NCBI RefSeq assembly: GCF_001911425.1
Contig: NZ_MPPL01000001.1
Span: forward strand, 3,086,740 to 3,142,300
DNA length: 55,561 bases
Reading direction: 5' to 3'
From: Mucilaginibacter polytrichastri
GTDB taxonomy: Bacteria > Bacteroidota > Bacteroidia > Sphingobacteriales > Sphingobacteriaceae
Positions 36,110-45,882 of the stretch are shown here, piece after piece. Each line of letters opens with the position of its first letter. The stretch's first letter is position 1. Both the position numbers and the translations under genes were made by a program. The notes below the pieces were generated by a model. That model searched no databases. It was not told the origin of the DNA and worked only from the letters and a program-made list of their open reading frames with translations.

Positions 36110-36748
36110 TTATGGAGTTTTATTGGTCTTTGATTTAGCTTGATGCTCTTTTTTAGGTGAAATCTTTACTTTGGTGGAATCTTTGTTTTTTTTAACGAGA
36201 TAGAGTCGTTGCCAAATGGTCAGATCTTTTGTATTATTTAACTGCCCGTGGTGATACTTAATGGTTTTGGTAGAGTCCTTTCCCAGATAAAGCACCGACT
36301 GGCCCTCTAGTAAATTGTCCTGGTACCTTCCGGTTTGTTTCAAGTTGCCGGCTTCATCGTATAGCGTAAAATTACCGTCCATAGTCCCTTTCTTCCAGGT
36401 TAATTCTTTGGATAGCTTCCCGCTTTCATTCCAGGTTTTCCAAGTACCATCTTTCAATCCCTTTTTAAATTCGCCCTGCTCTTTCAGATTTTTATTGTAA
36501 TAATAAGCCGTATACAAACCATTTAATACTCTACCACTGTAACCGCCCTGCGTGGTATGAATACCATTACTGCTATACCAGAAATAAAGCTTGTTATCCT
36601 GAATAGCGATATCCCCTGATACAGGTTCAATTTCGGCAACAATCGTTTGATCCTGTTCTGTAATCCGGATTTTATTTAAACCCATATCGGGCATTTTTTG
36701 TGCCAATGCCGAAACCGGTAATAGCAGTAATAGGATTAATTTTTTCAT
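36110..36748 (-). CDS. secreted MORN/YwqK-like repeat protein
   Basis: 212 residues with a signal peptide (LILLLLLPVSALAQ). From about residue 75 there are three or four repeats of the YwqK/MORN-variant type: GLKDGTWKTWNESGKL, GTMDGNFTLYDEAGNL, LLEGQSVLYLGKDST. Such repeats form an elongated beta hairpin rod and often mediate protein contacts at membranes. It overlaps the previous gene by one base and lies 9 bases before the GspK-like gene, so it is a fixed part of the machine operon. No known T2SS component matches it; it may be a lineage-specific accessory or scaffold. Confidence 0.75.
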   Translation of the reverse strand: MKKLILLLLLPVSALAQKMPDMGLNKIRITEQDQTIVAEIEPVSGDIAIQDNKLYFWYSSNGIHTTQGGYSGRVLNGLYTAYYYNKNLKEQGEFKKGLKDGTWKTWNESGKLSKELTWKKGTMDGNFTLYDEAGNLKQTGRYQDNLLEGQSVLYLGKDSTKTIKYHHGQLNNTKDLTIWQRLYLVKKNKDSTKVKISPKKEHQAKSKTNKTP

Positions 36749-37254
36749 TATTTCGTATTCATCGCAATAAACTTCGATTGACCACCGAAAGTGATTTTAA
36801 TAGAATCTCTTAAATTTTTAACCAGTTTAACCTGGGCATCAGTTTCTCCCTCTGCCATCATGTACTCTACGCCGCGAATATTGACGATTGCCAGCAATTG
36901 CTTCGACTTCGAGTTTCTAATATAACCAGTGTAGGTAATAAAACTCCAGTTCATAGAAACCTTTGCCGGAGCGATGTGATTCACAGGCGCTTGGTTGATC
37001 AATTTTGCCACCGGGATTTCCTGCTCTTCTTTTTTAGTTGCTTCATCAAACGGGTTACGATAGTTCAACAACAAATGCGTAGTATCTTTCATGTTTGTAT
37101 AATCTTCCAAGGCTTTTTTACGTGGCAGTATCGCATTATTACTAATGGAAAGATCCTCATTGCTACCCGTAGCATCTACTATCCGGTAAATAATAATTCC
37201 CCAAAGACCAATTACTGCAGCAATCAAAAAATAAGTAACAGGTTTATTTTTCAT
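36748..37254 (-). CDS. GspC/PilP-like periplasmic connector
   Basis: 168 residues. One N-terminal membrane helix (TYFLIAAVIGLWGIIIYRIV), then a flexible segment containing YRNPFDE, the RxPF-type motif seen at the start of GspC/PilP, and a C-terminal beta domain (YTGYIRNSKSKQLLAIV, then GVEYMMAEGE) that fits the HR domain, which docks to the secretin. That assignment rests on size, topology and motif. It overlaps the MORN-repeat gene by one base. Confidence 0.65.
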   Translation of the reverse strand: MKNKPVTYFLIAAVIGLWGIIIYRIVDATGSNEDLSISNNAILPRKKALEDYTNMKDTTHLLLNYRNPFDEATKKEEQEIPVAKLINQAPVNHIAPAKVSMNWSFITYTGYIRNSKSKQLLAIVNIRGVEYMMAEGETDAQVKLVKNLRDSIKITFGGQSKFIAMNTK

Positions 37255-37262
37255 GATTACAA

Positions 37263-38222
37263 TTATTGGATCATAAAACTTCGCGTATCGCTTGCAGGTC
37301 CTTCGTTACCTACAGCATCAATTGCTGTAACTTTCCAGTATACCGTATCTCCCGATGAGCCTGTTGTAAAATTATAACTCGTCGCCGTCAAAAGCATTGG
37401 GAAACTGCTGCTGTAAGGTGTCGTACCATCAGCTTTATACACATACAATTTGTACTTAACTGCCGTGCTGACCGTGTTCCACTGGAGACTGACCGGGTTA
37501 TTGAGCGTGGTCTTATCTCCCGGAGCAATTTGTTTTACTGCGGCCGGTGGCGTACGGTCATACGTGAATGTATTAATAGCCGACCACTGTGCCTGCGCCG
37601 TATCATTGATGGCCATTACACGCCATTGATAAACCTGGTCCTTACTAAGGGTCACATTGATTTGCTGGCCGGAAATGGTTTTATCATAATAGATACTTTT
37701 TTCATCAGCGAAATTAGCCGTATCAATTTCCAGGTGATATTGTGTAGCACCATATAATGGGCTCCAGCTGAAAGATAAACTATTTTGATTGGTTAAAAAA
37801 TTATTTGCAGGGGTGGACAGCTGCACTTTTTGTAGCTTAATTGATGACTGTAGAATCGTAAATGATTTAGCCTGTGAGTAAGCTGTTTTGGAACTGCCAT
37901 TTTCCGCACGGACATGCCACTGATAATAGCCAGGACTTAAATTAATCGAAAACTTAGTTCCCTTAATGATCGTGTCTAGCACCAGCGAAGGAATGGAATC
38001 AAATTTGGGCGAGACTACTTGCAACCTGTATTGAAGCGCATCCTCTAAATCATCCCACCAAAAATTCATGCTGTAGTTTTGCGTTTGCAGTTTGTCTCCG
38101 GGAGCTTCCGCCACAACTTGCCTGTTGCTTATATCAGGTTCTATAAGATCCTTGCAGGAAGAAAGTGTTAAAGAAACACCAACAGAAAGTAATAAAAGAA
38201 TGAATACGACTTTAGAGTTCAT
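37263..38222 (-). CDS. lipoprotein with fibronectin type III-like repeats
   Basis: 319 residues. Signal peptide with lipobox TLSSC (Cys23). Three repeats of about 90 residues follow, each with a Trp and the pattern LQWNTVSTAVKYKLYVYK / YYQWHVRAENGS / VYWKVTAIDAVGNEGPAS, as in Fn3-like carbohydrate or protein-binding domains. It probably sits on the outer membrane, either facing the periplasm near the secretin or on the surface. It could act as a pilotin-like or surface adhesin part. Gene order places it between the fibre genes and the GspC-like gene. Confidence 0.8.
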   Translation of the reverse strand: MNSKVVFILLLLSVGVSLTLSSCKDLIEPDISNRQVVAEAPGDKLQTQNYSMNFWWDDLEDALQYRLQVVSPKFDSIPSLVLDTIIKGTKFSINLSPGYYQWHVRAENGSSKTAYSQAKSFTILQSSIKLQKVQLSTPANNFLTNQNSLSFSWSPLYGATQYHLEIDTANFADEKSIYYDKTISGQQINVTLSKDQVYQWRVMAINDTAQAQWSAINTFTYDRTPPAAVKQIAPGDKTTLNNPVSLQWNTVSTAVKYKLYVYKADGTTPYSSSFPMLLTATSYNFTTGSSGDTVYWKVTAIDAVGNEGPASDTRSFMIQ

Positions 38223-38259
38223 GTTATGAAGATAAATTACTTCTGTAAAGCGTTGATAA

Positions 38260-39084
38260 CTATTTAATTCCGAGTTTATTCTTAATTTTATTTAACTGAT
38301 CTTGCTGGTCATTTAACTGTTTATCTTTTTCAATCAAATACAAAGTCAGTTCCTCGATCTTTTTCAAAAGCTTGGCATTCATTTCTCCCAAATTGACGCC
38401 ATCTCTGGCAACCTCGTCTGCTGAGGGAATTTCGGATAAATGGTGATGCTTATTGATGTAAGATTTTACGTCCTTCAATGTAGCAAGATCATATTCTTTG
38501 TCGAAAACATAGTCAGACCATTGGTCATATAATTTAACGGTTACTGAAGTTGCAATTGCGCTTCCATTGACGGCTAGTTTATATCCTTTATTATCAATAG
38601 TGTTTAATGAGATATTACCGTTTTGATCTGTAATCATAACGGGCAATATTATTGGCGTGATGTCTATTCCTGTTGGAGTTTGTGGGCCGACTGTTATAGC
38701 CTGAACCGTATTATAGGCAAAAAACAAAGAGTTTACTGCAAAAGAAGCATAGTCCGCTGTACATATTAGGTAGATATTGGTCGTCCCATTCGACTGGGCA
38801 TATGCCTTGATCGTAAAACTCGAAGACGCACTTCCCATGGTTGTTTGCGTAATGGTTATACCATTACGGTTTCCTACATAATAAGTAGTCTTACCCAATG
38901 TATTGGCACCCCAACCACCTCCAAATACATCAACCTGAAGTTTCTGATAGTTCCCAGTATTGTTAGGCCCCAATGTACCTACAAGTAGTGTTGGCCGATC
39001 CGTATTAGAAACAAGCGCATAGCTATACTGGGCTTTTACGAAAAAAGGGCAGCATAAGAAAAGCAATAAAAGTAGATTTCTCAT
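38260..39084 (-). CDS. secreted fibre-family protein B, inside the machine operon
   Basis: 274 residues, signal peptide (LLLLLFLCCPFFVKAQ). The N-terminal 170 residues are beta-rich and not recognised. The C-terminus carries the shared module YVFDKEYDLATLKDVKSYI, HHLSEIPSA, then GEMNAKLLKKIEELTLYLIE and a coiled-coil tail. It lies 14 bases downstream of a second fibre gene and 37 bases upstream of the Fn3 lipoprotein. Its place within an operon of secretion parts argues that it is the exported product or a surface tip of the machine. Confidence 0.82.
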   Translation of the reverse strand: MRNLLLLLFLCCPFFVKAQYSYALVSNTDRPTLLVGTLGPNNTGNYQKLQVDVFGGGWGANTLGKTTYYVGNRNGITITQTTMGSASSSFTIKAYAQSNGTTNIYLICTADYASFAVNSLFFAYNTVQAITVGPQTPTGIDITPIILPVMITDQNGNISLNTIDNKGYKLAVNGSAIATSVTVKLYDQWSDYVFDKEYDLATLKDVKSYINKHHHLSEIPSADEVARDGVNLGEMNAKLLKKIEELTLYLIEKDKQLNDQQDQLNKIKNKLGIK

Positions 39085-39098
39085 TTTAAATTATTTTA

Positions 39099-40174
39099 TC
39101 ATTTATTACGAAGTTTTCGTTTCACTAAAGTCACCTCATTTTTAAGATTTGCAACAGTAGATTTTAGTTCCTGATTATTTTGATGTTCTTCTATCAGGTA
39201 CAAAGTAAGTTCTTCAATCTTCCTCAGCAGCTTAGCATTCATTTCTCCCAGATTGATACCATCTCTGGCAACTTCGTCTGCTGATGGAATTTCGGGTAAG
39301 TGGTTATTTTTGTCGATATAAGATTTTAAATCTTTTAATGTAGCAAGATCATATTCTTTGTCGAAAACATAATCAGACCACCCATTCATGTCAACCTGGA
39401 TAGATTGCGTATGCATTAGTCCTTTGACGGCAAGTTTATAGCCATTAGGATTAATTGTACCGATACCAACATTGCCTGCCCCATCAATAACCAGATCATC
39501 TCCATAATTCCAGGTAGTGCCATTGACTATCCACTTGTCGAACATCCTCCTCGTGCCTAAAATCATCTTGCCCGTTGCATCTTGATTTGTCCCATTGGCT
39601 CCTACAGTAATAATTCGTGCCTGTCCCCATGGGTTGCTTCCATCCGTATTGGCTGGAATAACAAATTCTAACGAAGCGCCGGTACTGGAATTTCTAACTC
39701 CCGGATTATCTTGGATGATCAAATCACCTGTATATTGTATCGCGGCATTAATAGAAGATCCAGTGCTAAGAACGTGGAACCTCGCCTGTGGAGTTCCAGT
39801 ACTTATACCCAAATTTCCCGTGGAGGTTAGTCGCATCGCGTCGAACCATGTAGATCCACTGTAATTCCAAAGGCCAGATTACTTGGATTTCCAGCTGTAG
39901 CTCCCCCGATTACACCTGTTTGGCTTAAATTATCATAACCTAGATAAATACCGCCATAACTGGTATGGTCTTTTAAAATAGCCGCATTGATTTTCACTGT
40001 ATTTGACAATGCAGCATTTGTAACTGTCCCTGTTACGTCTAAAAGGCCCAATGGATTTGTCGTGCCGATTCCAACTGTGTTAGGTGTTGAGGTAATAGTT
40101 CCAGTGGTACTAAACTGACCGTAAACATTGGCTGTAGCCAACAATGGCAGAATAGCAAAAAATAGCTTTTTCAT
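39099..40174 (-). pseudogene. secreted fibre-family protein C, frameshifted
   Basis: Two frames form one gene. From ATG 40174 a signal peptide (LFFAILPLLATANVYGQ) and a GIGTTNPLGLLDVTGT fibre repeat are encoded up to LAFGI. Near 39858 one base is missing, because the other frame continues the family text SGSTWFDAMRLTSTGNLGI and runs to the shared C-terminal module YVFDKEYDLATLKDLKSYI at 39099. With one base restored the protein would be about 358 residues. A sequencing error cannot be excluded, but other fibre genes in the window have similar lesions. Confidence 0.78.
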
Positions 40175-40221
40175 GTTATGATGAGATTATTGCTCAAATT
40201 GTATTTAATAGCATATTGTAT

Positions 40222-40752
40222 TTAAAAATCTCTTTGCTTTATTACTTCTAAATATAAATCCAACAAAACCTCCTTATCTTCCTTCATGCGGTTTGGATTT
40301 GCATTTTTCTTTAATAAAACCGACCTTACATAGCCAATCCCATTCAACTCCTGTAAATGATTGAGCGTTCTGAGCAAAGCAAAGAAGTCACCCTTCAGGT
40401 TAATCTTTTGAACGAGATATTGACCCGTGGAAAAATTGGTTTGTGTTGGAACCTCTACAATGCGTACATGCTCTTTATCCCCGATCTCGGAGATTTGGCT
40501 AACGATCGTATTCCGGTAATTAACCGTGTCTGTTTGATAGGCCTTAATAATGGCGGCCAATGCTTTGTCCTGTCGCTCCAGGTAAGCAGGCTGTTCCGCT
40601 ATGGTTACCTTATTGACCTGTGCGTTCAGTTTCTTGTTTAACTGCCAAGCTTCCAGCGTATTTTTTAGAGCTAACTGATAGCTGATCAGCAGCAAGCATA
40701 TAGCGCCGGCAATAAGCGTGTAAGTAGTATTTAAACGAAGCTTTCTAATCAT
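40222..40752 (-). CDS. PilO/GspM-like inner-membrane protein
   Basis: 176 residues: one N-terminal membrane helix (YTLIAGAICLLLISYQLAL), a coiled-coil stretch (about 35-80) and a C-terminal ferredoxin-like fold pattern (QYLVQKINLKGDFFALLRTL then VRSVLLKKN). This is the layout of PilO/GspM, which pairs with PilN/GspL in the alignment complex. The sequence is too divergent for a firm name. It starts 2 bases after the PilM/PilN-like gene. Confidence 0.75.
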   Translation of the reverse strand: MIRKLRLNTTYTLIAGAICLLLISYQLALKNTLEAWQLNKKLNAQVNKVTIAEQPAYLERQDKALAAIIKAYQTDTVNYRNTIVSQISEIGDKEHVRIVEVPTQTNFSTGQYLVQKINLKGDFFALLRTLNHLQELNGIGYVRSVLLKKNANPNRMKEDKEVLLDLYLEVIKQRDF

Positions 40753-40754
40753 GA

Positions 40755-41966
40755 TTAGTAATTTATAGCAACCACAAACTGCCCGGTATTCAATTCATTA
40801 TTGAAATAATAACTCTGCAACTGAACATTCTTAACCCAGCTTTTGGTCTTCAACCGGGCAATCCACTCGTTAACCGGGATAATCCGTGCAGATGTGCCAT
40901 TGATCCTGATCTGTCTGCTGGCAAAAACATCCTGACTAACCCCATGATCAGGATTCGGGCCCAGCGGGTCTACTGCCACTTGCTGCCAGTTCACTTCTGC
41001 GGGTAACAACTGTGCTATCTGATCTATCATAATACTTTTGTCTACCTTGCCCTCCCAGCCGATGGCTGCCAGTAATTGTTGTTTAGCTTTTAAACTGTCA
41101 GCCAGTGATTCTGCATTATTGGCCAACTTTACACTTTGACCTACCTGACCGGCCAGTTTCAGATTGGCAGAATTGTAATAAGAGAACAATAAAAAGTTAC
41201 CTAATAGCAGTACGAAAAAGCATACTAATACTGTCGCACTTTGTACTTTTAGCTTAATGCCATCTGACCGTTTTTGTAGTTGATCTGATAGGGTAACATG
41301 GTTTGCCCTAATCAAATCAATGTTGGGGTATAAAGCCAGTTGAAAAGCAGCTGCATAAGGCAGTAACAGCGCTTCATCAATTTGCTCATTCTCTAGTTTG
41401 AACGGATATGCAGATGAGGCTGATAAGCTGTATTGATAAGTGATCCAATTCAATTGTTCATCGCGTTGAATCACATGGTTATCAAAGACGATCTCCTGTC
41501 CGTATATATTCAACTGGTTAATAACCTGCCCAATCACAAACGGGCCAAGGCTAAATACTACTGGTATAAAATCCAGATTTTTTAATTGGGCGATCCACTT
41601 ATCTGCTTCCTGCTGCCTGATGAAGGATACAAATAATTTATCGCCTGAATTGAAGAGCTGTGTATAAAAATCACGCTCTTGGGCATTAGGAAGAATGCTG
41701 GCAAAGTTCAGCTCATCTTCTGATGTAATACTGGCTGTTTGCTTAATTAATACACCCTTACCTACCAGATTCACTGCAATAATCGTTTTAGCGGGGATAT
41801 GTTTTTTTAATTCATTGATATCGTTTAAACCAGTTATTTTCTGATCTAAAGCCAGTTGATTACCGGTGATGCTTAATAAGCACGCACTATAACTAGCATT
41901 CCCATCTTTATCGACCTCGATGTTAAGCCCTGCAACTTTATTAAAACGGTAATACTTTTCAAACAT
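40755..41966 (-). CDS. PilM-PilN / GspL-like fusion protein
   Basis: 403 residues. The N-terminal 230 residues look like a degenerate actin-like cytoplasmic domain (PilM/GspL type), one membrane helix follows (SATVLVCFFVLLLGNFLLFS, about 243-262), then a periplasmic part with helices and a ferredoxin-like region (INGTSARIIPVNEWIARLK) as in PilN. GspL has the same order. It should recruit the ATPase and pair with the PilO-like protein encoded next. Start and stop are tightly packed with neighbours (5 and 2 bases). Confidence 0.78.
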   Translation of the reverse strand: MFEKYYRFNKVAGLNIEVDKDGNASYSACLLSITGNQLALDQKITGLNDINELKKHIPAKTIIAVNLVGKGVLIKQTASITSEDELNFASILPNAQERDFYTQLFNSGDKLFVSFIRQQEADKWIAQLKNLDFIPVVFSLGPFVIGQVINQLNIYGQEIVFDNHVIQRDEQLNWITYQYSLSASSAYPFKLENEQIDEALLLPYAAAFQLALYPNIDLIRANHVTLSDQLQKRSDGIKLKVQSATVLVCFFVLLLGNFLLFSYYNSANLKLAGQVGQSVKLANNAESLADSLKAKQQLLAAIGWEGKVDKSIMIDQIAQLLPAEVNWQQVAVDPLGPNPDHGVSQDVFASRQIRINGTSARIIPVNEWIARLKTKSWVKNVQLQSYYFNNELNTGQFVVAINY

Positions 41967-41971
41967 AACGG

Positions 41972-43909
41972 CTAACGGATGATGGTTGGTTTGATAAATA
42001 CGACGGTTACTACTTTGGCATTTGTTTTTGACCTCGAACTAAAGATATACTTGAGTATAGGGATACGGGAAAGGATAGGGATTCCGGAGCCGGATTCATT
42101 ACTTTCTGTACGTTCAATACCACCTAACACAATTGTATCTTCATTATGAGCCCTGATGATCGACTCAAAATTACTGGTAGATTTTGGTGGAGGGGAACCA
42201 TCGGTCGGAATAGATGTAAAATCAGAAATATTTACCTTGATATTTAAGGTCACTTGGTCATCCCCGGAAACGATAGGCTTGATGTCAATTTTTAAATCAG
42301 CTTTAGTTTCTGTATAAGTATTAGAGAGAATTGTTTGTGAGGTTGCTGCAGAAGGAATCACATTAGCCTGCGTGTTTTTATACCACCGGCTATTGCCAAT
42401 ACTTAACGTTGCATAGTGCCCGTTTAGCGTCGAAAGTTTAGGCACAGAACGGATATCTACATTGTCTTTATTTTCCGAAGCCTGTAGCGACACGTAGAAA
42501 CTGGGTACAACATGCCCCAGATTGATGTGGGCAACTCCACTTACCTTATTCAAAAAACTATTTACAGAATTAGCACTCATGGTAAAATTCAATCCCGGTA
42601 AAACGCTGCCCCCGGTTTTAACACTGTCCGAAACGCCGGCAGCAATACCCGTAGAAACCGTCCTGGTATTATGAAAGTCAATCAGTGTTACCTCTATCAA
42701 CACCATAGGTACCAGCAGGTCGATCTGCTTGATAAAAGATTCTATCTCTGCAATCTGGGGCTTAGAACCTGATAAAAGAATGGTATTCTGCTCTCTGAAT
42801 TCTTTGATCTCTACCCCTTTCTTCCAATCCGCCGGGATCATGGCCATCACTGTGTCTATAGAGCGGTTCTGCAATTGAATGACTTTATTAGTTCTTAAAC
42901 CTTCTAGGCCTCGTTCACCAAACATATATACTCCTTTTTCCTGCGTGTAAGTATATCCCGTACTTTTAAACAGCATGTCCATAAAGTCATCATAAGATAA
43001 ATCAGCGGCATGCATGGAGATGGTACCTTTAATGTCCGAATAGATAAAATAACTCTTATTACATTCATGCGATGCCGCTTTGACCATATCCAGAATCGGC
43101 GCATTGGTCGCATCAGCAGATAACAGTTTTTGCCCGTTAACAACCCGGCTAAACAAGCCGGTATTACCGGTGGCACCAGCAGCTGTTTGGGCTTTAAAGG
43201 TTTTACGAACCGCAGTATGGTTATCCCCATTTACATAAAGCTGTTCACCATCCTCTAAGGGTTGAAATAAATAGAAATTATCATTGGTTTTGACCACTTT
43301 CAGTTCGTTACCATAGGCCAGTTTTTCGATTGCCATATCAAACGGCGCTGAAGCGATATAGGCATTCACCATTTTACCTTGAAGTGCAGCAGGGACAATA
43401 ATGTTCCGGCCAGAAAGCTGTGTTACTTTCCGGGTGACAGCCATTAGGGAATCATTATTAAGTTCCAGTGATAAAAGCCCTTGTTCCGACTGGTATTTTA
43501 CGCCCAGAATTTTGGCAGCGGGCCTGACATTTTCCTTAGGATCGTGATACGGTTTAACTACGATGATCGATCCAATGGACGTGATATCCAGGTTGTATTG
43601 CTGAGCCATCAGTATCAGGATGTTAGCCGCTGTAACGTTTGTAAATGTAGTATTGATCTTAAAGTCTAAAGCTGGATCGACATGAAAACTCAGTTTATTA
43701 GCCCGTGCTATCGCATTTAAATAATCCTTTACCGATGCGCCTGCAACGGAGATCTGCACTTGTTCTTTTAATCCGGGAATCGTTGCAGACAGGCTGTCTA
43801 GCCGTAGTTTAAGCTGGTCAATGCGATTTTGCTGCTGCGCCATTGACCATACCGGCGCTAACAAAACAAAGAAAACGAATAATAGTAATCGGGTAAAAGC
43901 TTTATCCAT
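41972..43909 (-). CDS. gspD: secretin (GspD/PilQ-like outer-membrane channel)
   Basis: 645 residues. Signal peptide (LLLFVFFVLLAPVWSMAQ). The N-terminal STN/N0-like domain covers about 60-120 (DYLNAIARANKLSFHVDPAL), followed by further N-type domains, including a second short STN-like segment. Near 390 PQIAEIESFIKQIDLLVPMV begins the secretin part, with VDIRSVPKLSTLNGHYATL and a C-terminal IVLGGIERTESNESGSGIPI plus closing PILSRIPILKYIFSSRS, classic secretin signatures. It forms the outer-membrane pore of the machine. 14 bases separate it from the ATPase gene. Confidence 0.93.
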   Translation of the reverse strand: MDKAFTRLLLFVFFVLLAPVWSMAQQQNRIDQLKLRLDSLSATIPGLKEQVQISVAGASVKDYLNAIARANKLSFHVDPALDFKINTTFTNVTAANILILMAQQYNLDITSIGSIIVVKPYHDPKENVRPAAKILGVKYQSEQGLLSLELNNDSLMAVTRKVTQLSGRNIIVPAALQGKMVNAYIASAPFDMAIEKLAYGNELKVVKTNDNFYLFQPLEDGEQLYVNGDNHTAVRKTFKAQTAAGATGNTGLFSRVVNGQKLLSADATNAPILDMVKAASHECNKSYFIYSDIKGTISMHAADLSYDDFMDMLFKSTGYTYTQEKGVYMFGERGLEGLRTNKVIQLQNRSIDTVMAMIPADWKKGVEIKEFREQNTILLSGSKPQIAEIESFIKQIDLLVPMVLIEVTLIDFHNTRTVSTGIAAGVSDSVKTGGSVLPGLNFTMSANSVNSFLNKVSGVAHINLGHVVPSFYVSLQASENKDNVDIRSVPKLSTLNGHYATLSIGNSRWYKNTQANVIPSAATSQTILSNTYTETKADLKIDIKPIVSGDDQVTLNIKVNISDFTSIPTDGSPPPKSTSNFESIIRAHNEDTIVLGGIERTESNESGSGIPILSRIPILKYIFSSRSKTNAKVVTVVFIKPTIIR

Positions 43910-43923
43910 TTATAGGTTTTAAA

Positions 43924-45354
43924 TCAATAGTTAAATAACAGGGGGTAGATTTCCTCCAGTGAGGTATTACCCTCGCTAAAAAGATTAAAAGCATTTTCTG
44001 CCAATGTTTGTATGCCGCGTTCGGAAAGCAGATCACCTACGCTCATATCGGCATTTTTAATAGCTAGGGCAAATTCCTGGTCAATAGGAATCACTTCATA
44101 AACCGCTTTACGGCCTTTGTACCCTGTATAATGGCATTTCTCACAACCTTGTGGGATATTGTGATGGTTGACCACGCGGTAGGGTTTAAATTGCTTAGGA
44201 TACAAAGCAGGATCGAAATACTCTTGTTTTTTACAATGCGGACATAACAACCGGATCAACCGCTGGGCAGCCGTGGTATTTAACGTATTAGCCAATAAGA
44301 ATGGCGGAATGCCCATATCGATCAGACGAGAGACTGTTCCCCAAGCGGAGTTAGTGTGTATGGTTGATAAAACGAGGTGGCCGGTTAATGCGGCCCGGAT
44401 AGCCATGTTGGCCGTCTCACTATCCCTGATCTCTCCTACCATGATTACGTCCGGATCCTGCCTTAAGAACGTTTTTAGCGCAACCGAAAAGCTCAAACCG
44501 ATCGTTTCCTTTAACTGCACCTGGTTGATGCCTTCCATAGTATACTCAATCGGGTCTTCAATAGTGAGGATATTCCGCGTTTCTTTGTTGAGGAGCTTTA
44601 GTGTGGCATACAAAGTGGTCGTTTTCCCGGAGCCTGTAGGCCCGCTGATGAGTAGTATCCCATTAGGACGTTTTACACCCTGCAAATAGTTTTCCAGATC
44701 TTCTTTGGAAAAACCGAGCTTGTAAAGGTCAATGTCTGTTGCATCGTTATTGAGCAAACGCAGCACTACCTTTTCGCCGTGTAATGTAGGGAGTATCGAT
44801 ACGCGGATGTCAAACTGCTGGTCGCCTGTTTTAAAGTTGATGCGGCCATCCTGGGGCAACCGTTTTTCGGCGATATCCAGGTTGGAAAGGATTTTGATCT
44901 TGTTGATCAGCGCCGGGTAATCTTCATGCTTTAATAAGTAACGCTCTACCATCATCCCGTCAATTCTAATCCTCACCCGGCATTTGTGTTCGTAGTTTTC
45001 GACATGAATATCGCTGCTCTTTAAACTTTTGGCTTCCCGGATCAGGTTAATTAGAAAATCGTCAGCATTGTTCAGGCTCAGTTGATTCCCACCTTGCCCA
45101 GCACTTTCTTTCAGGTAGTATTTGGAAAGGAGTTTATTGATCACCGGTGATGGTGTAGGCACCAGTCGGATATTTTCACCGGTTAAGACCTCCAGTTCGG
45201 CTAATAAAGTATCGGCATCAATATTATCTTCGCAGTACAGGCTGAACACGCCCTGCCCTTTAGCCTTCGGCAGGATCTTATAATGCCAGGCCTGCTCTTT
45301 GGTCAGCAGGTGTACCTGGTCTGCCGATAAAGTAATTTCTTCTGCCAGGTTCAT
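43924..45354 (-). CDS. gspE: GspE/PilB-type assembly ATPase
   Basis: 476 residues. Walker A GPTGSGKTT at 238-246, Asp box region TIEDPIEY, Walker B DVIMVGEIRD at 302-311, His box HLVLSTIHTN. The zinc site is complete: Cys371, Cys374, Cys404 and Cys407 in LCPHCKKQE and GCEKCHYTG. The N-terminal N1E-like domain is short. It powers pseudopilus assembly at the inner membrane. Overlaps the prepilin peptidase gene by one base. Confidence 0.95.
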   Translation of the reverse strand: MNLAEEITLSADQVHLLTKEQAWHYKILPKAKGQGVFSLYCEDNIDADTLLAELEVLTGENIRLVPTPSPVINKLLSKYYLKESAGQGGNQLSLNNADDFLINLIREAKSLKSSDIHVENYEHKCRVRIRIDGMMVERYLLKHEDYPALINKIKILSNLDIAEKRLPQDGRINFKTGDQQFDIRVSILPTLHGEKVVLRLLNNDATDIDLYKLGFSKEDLENYLQGVKRPNGILLISGPTGSGKTTTLYATLKLLNKETRNILTIEDPIEYTMEGINQVQLKETIGLSFSVALKTFLRQDPDVIMVGEIRDSETANMAIRAALTGHLVLSTIHTNSAWGTVSRLIDMGIPPFLLANTLNTTAAQRLIRLLCPHCKKQEYFDPALYPKQFKPYRVVNHHNIPQGCEKCHYTGYKGRKAVYEVIPIDQEFALAIKNADMSVGDLLSERGIQTLAENAFNLFSEGNTSLEEIYPLLFNY

Positions 45355-45881
45355 CAGTAGATTAGTAGTTTATTGATGATCCATTCATCGTTATTTAAGT
45401 CGAATGCCGGATGAAACCACGTAGCAATAAATAGTACGGAAAATACCAGAGCCTGCAGTCCGGCCAGGGGAATATGCTGTTGCTTGTTCTTTGAAAAGTA
45501 ATTAACCATACCCCAAGTCAGCAGCACAAAAATTAAACTGCTGGTGTAGAAGAGCACGAAATTAACTAAGGAGAAACAGACCGTAATACTGATCAGTAGT
45601 AGAATATCGCCCCAACCCAGCAATCCGTTAGCAATATTAGTGAGCTTTCCGCTTTTTATAGAAAAGTAAACCGTCAAAACAACCAGCTGCAACACGATAA
45701 ATAACGTATTATATAAACTGTGCTGCAATACCGAAGCTAAGCCATTACCAGAAAAATAACCGGTAATCAACAAGGCGGCGTACAGCATCGGAAATAAAAA
45801 CCAGTGCACCGAGCGGCTTAACATATCTTCTATAAAAATGATTAACAAAAAAATAAGAACCAGCATTTTGACAATGAACAT
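45354..45881 (-). CDS. compact prepilin peptidase (A24 family)
   Basis: 175 residues with about six membrane helices. The two catalytic aspartates are visible: Asp19 in FIEDMLSRSVHW and Asp92 in LLGWGDILLL (the GxGD motif). It lacks the N-terminal zinc/methyltransferase domain of GspO/PilD, so it is a cleavage-only form like those of Tad or archaeal systems. It processes the three pseudopilins of this operon, all with Ala at -1. It lies between the pseudopilin gene (1-base gap) and the ATPase gene (1-base overlap). Confidence 0.85.
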   Translation of the reverse strand: MFIVKMLVLIFLLIIFIEDMLSRSVHWFLFPMLYAALLITGYFSGNGLASVLQHSLYNTLFIVLQLVVLTVYFSIKSGKLTNIANGLLGWGDILLLISITVCFSLVNFVLFYTSSLIFVLLTWGMVNYFSKNKQQHIPLAGLQALVFSVLFIATWFHPAFDLNNDEWIINKLLIY

Positions 45882-45882
45882 C

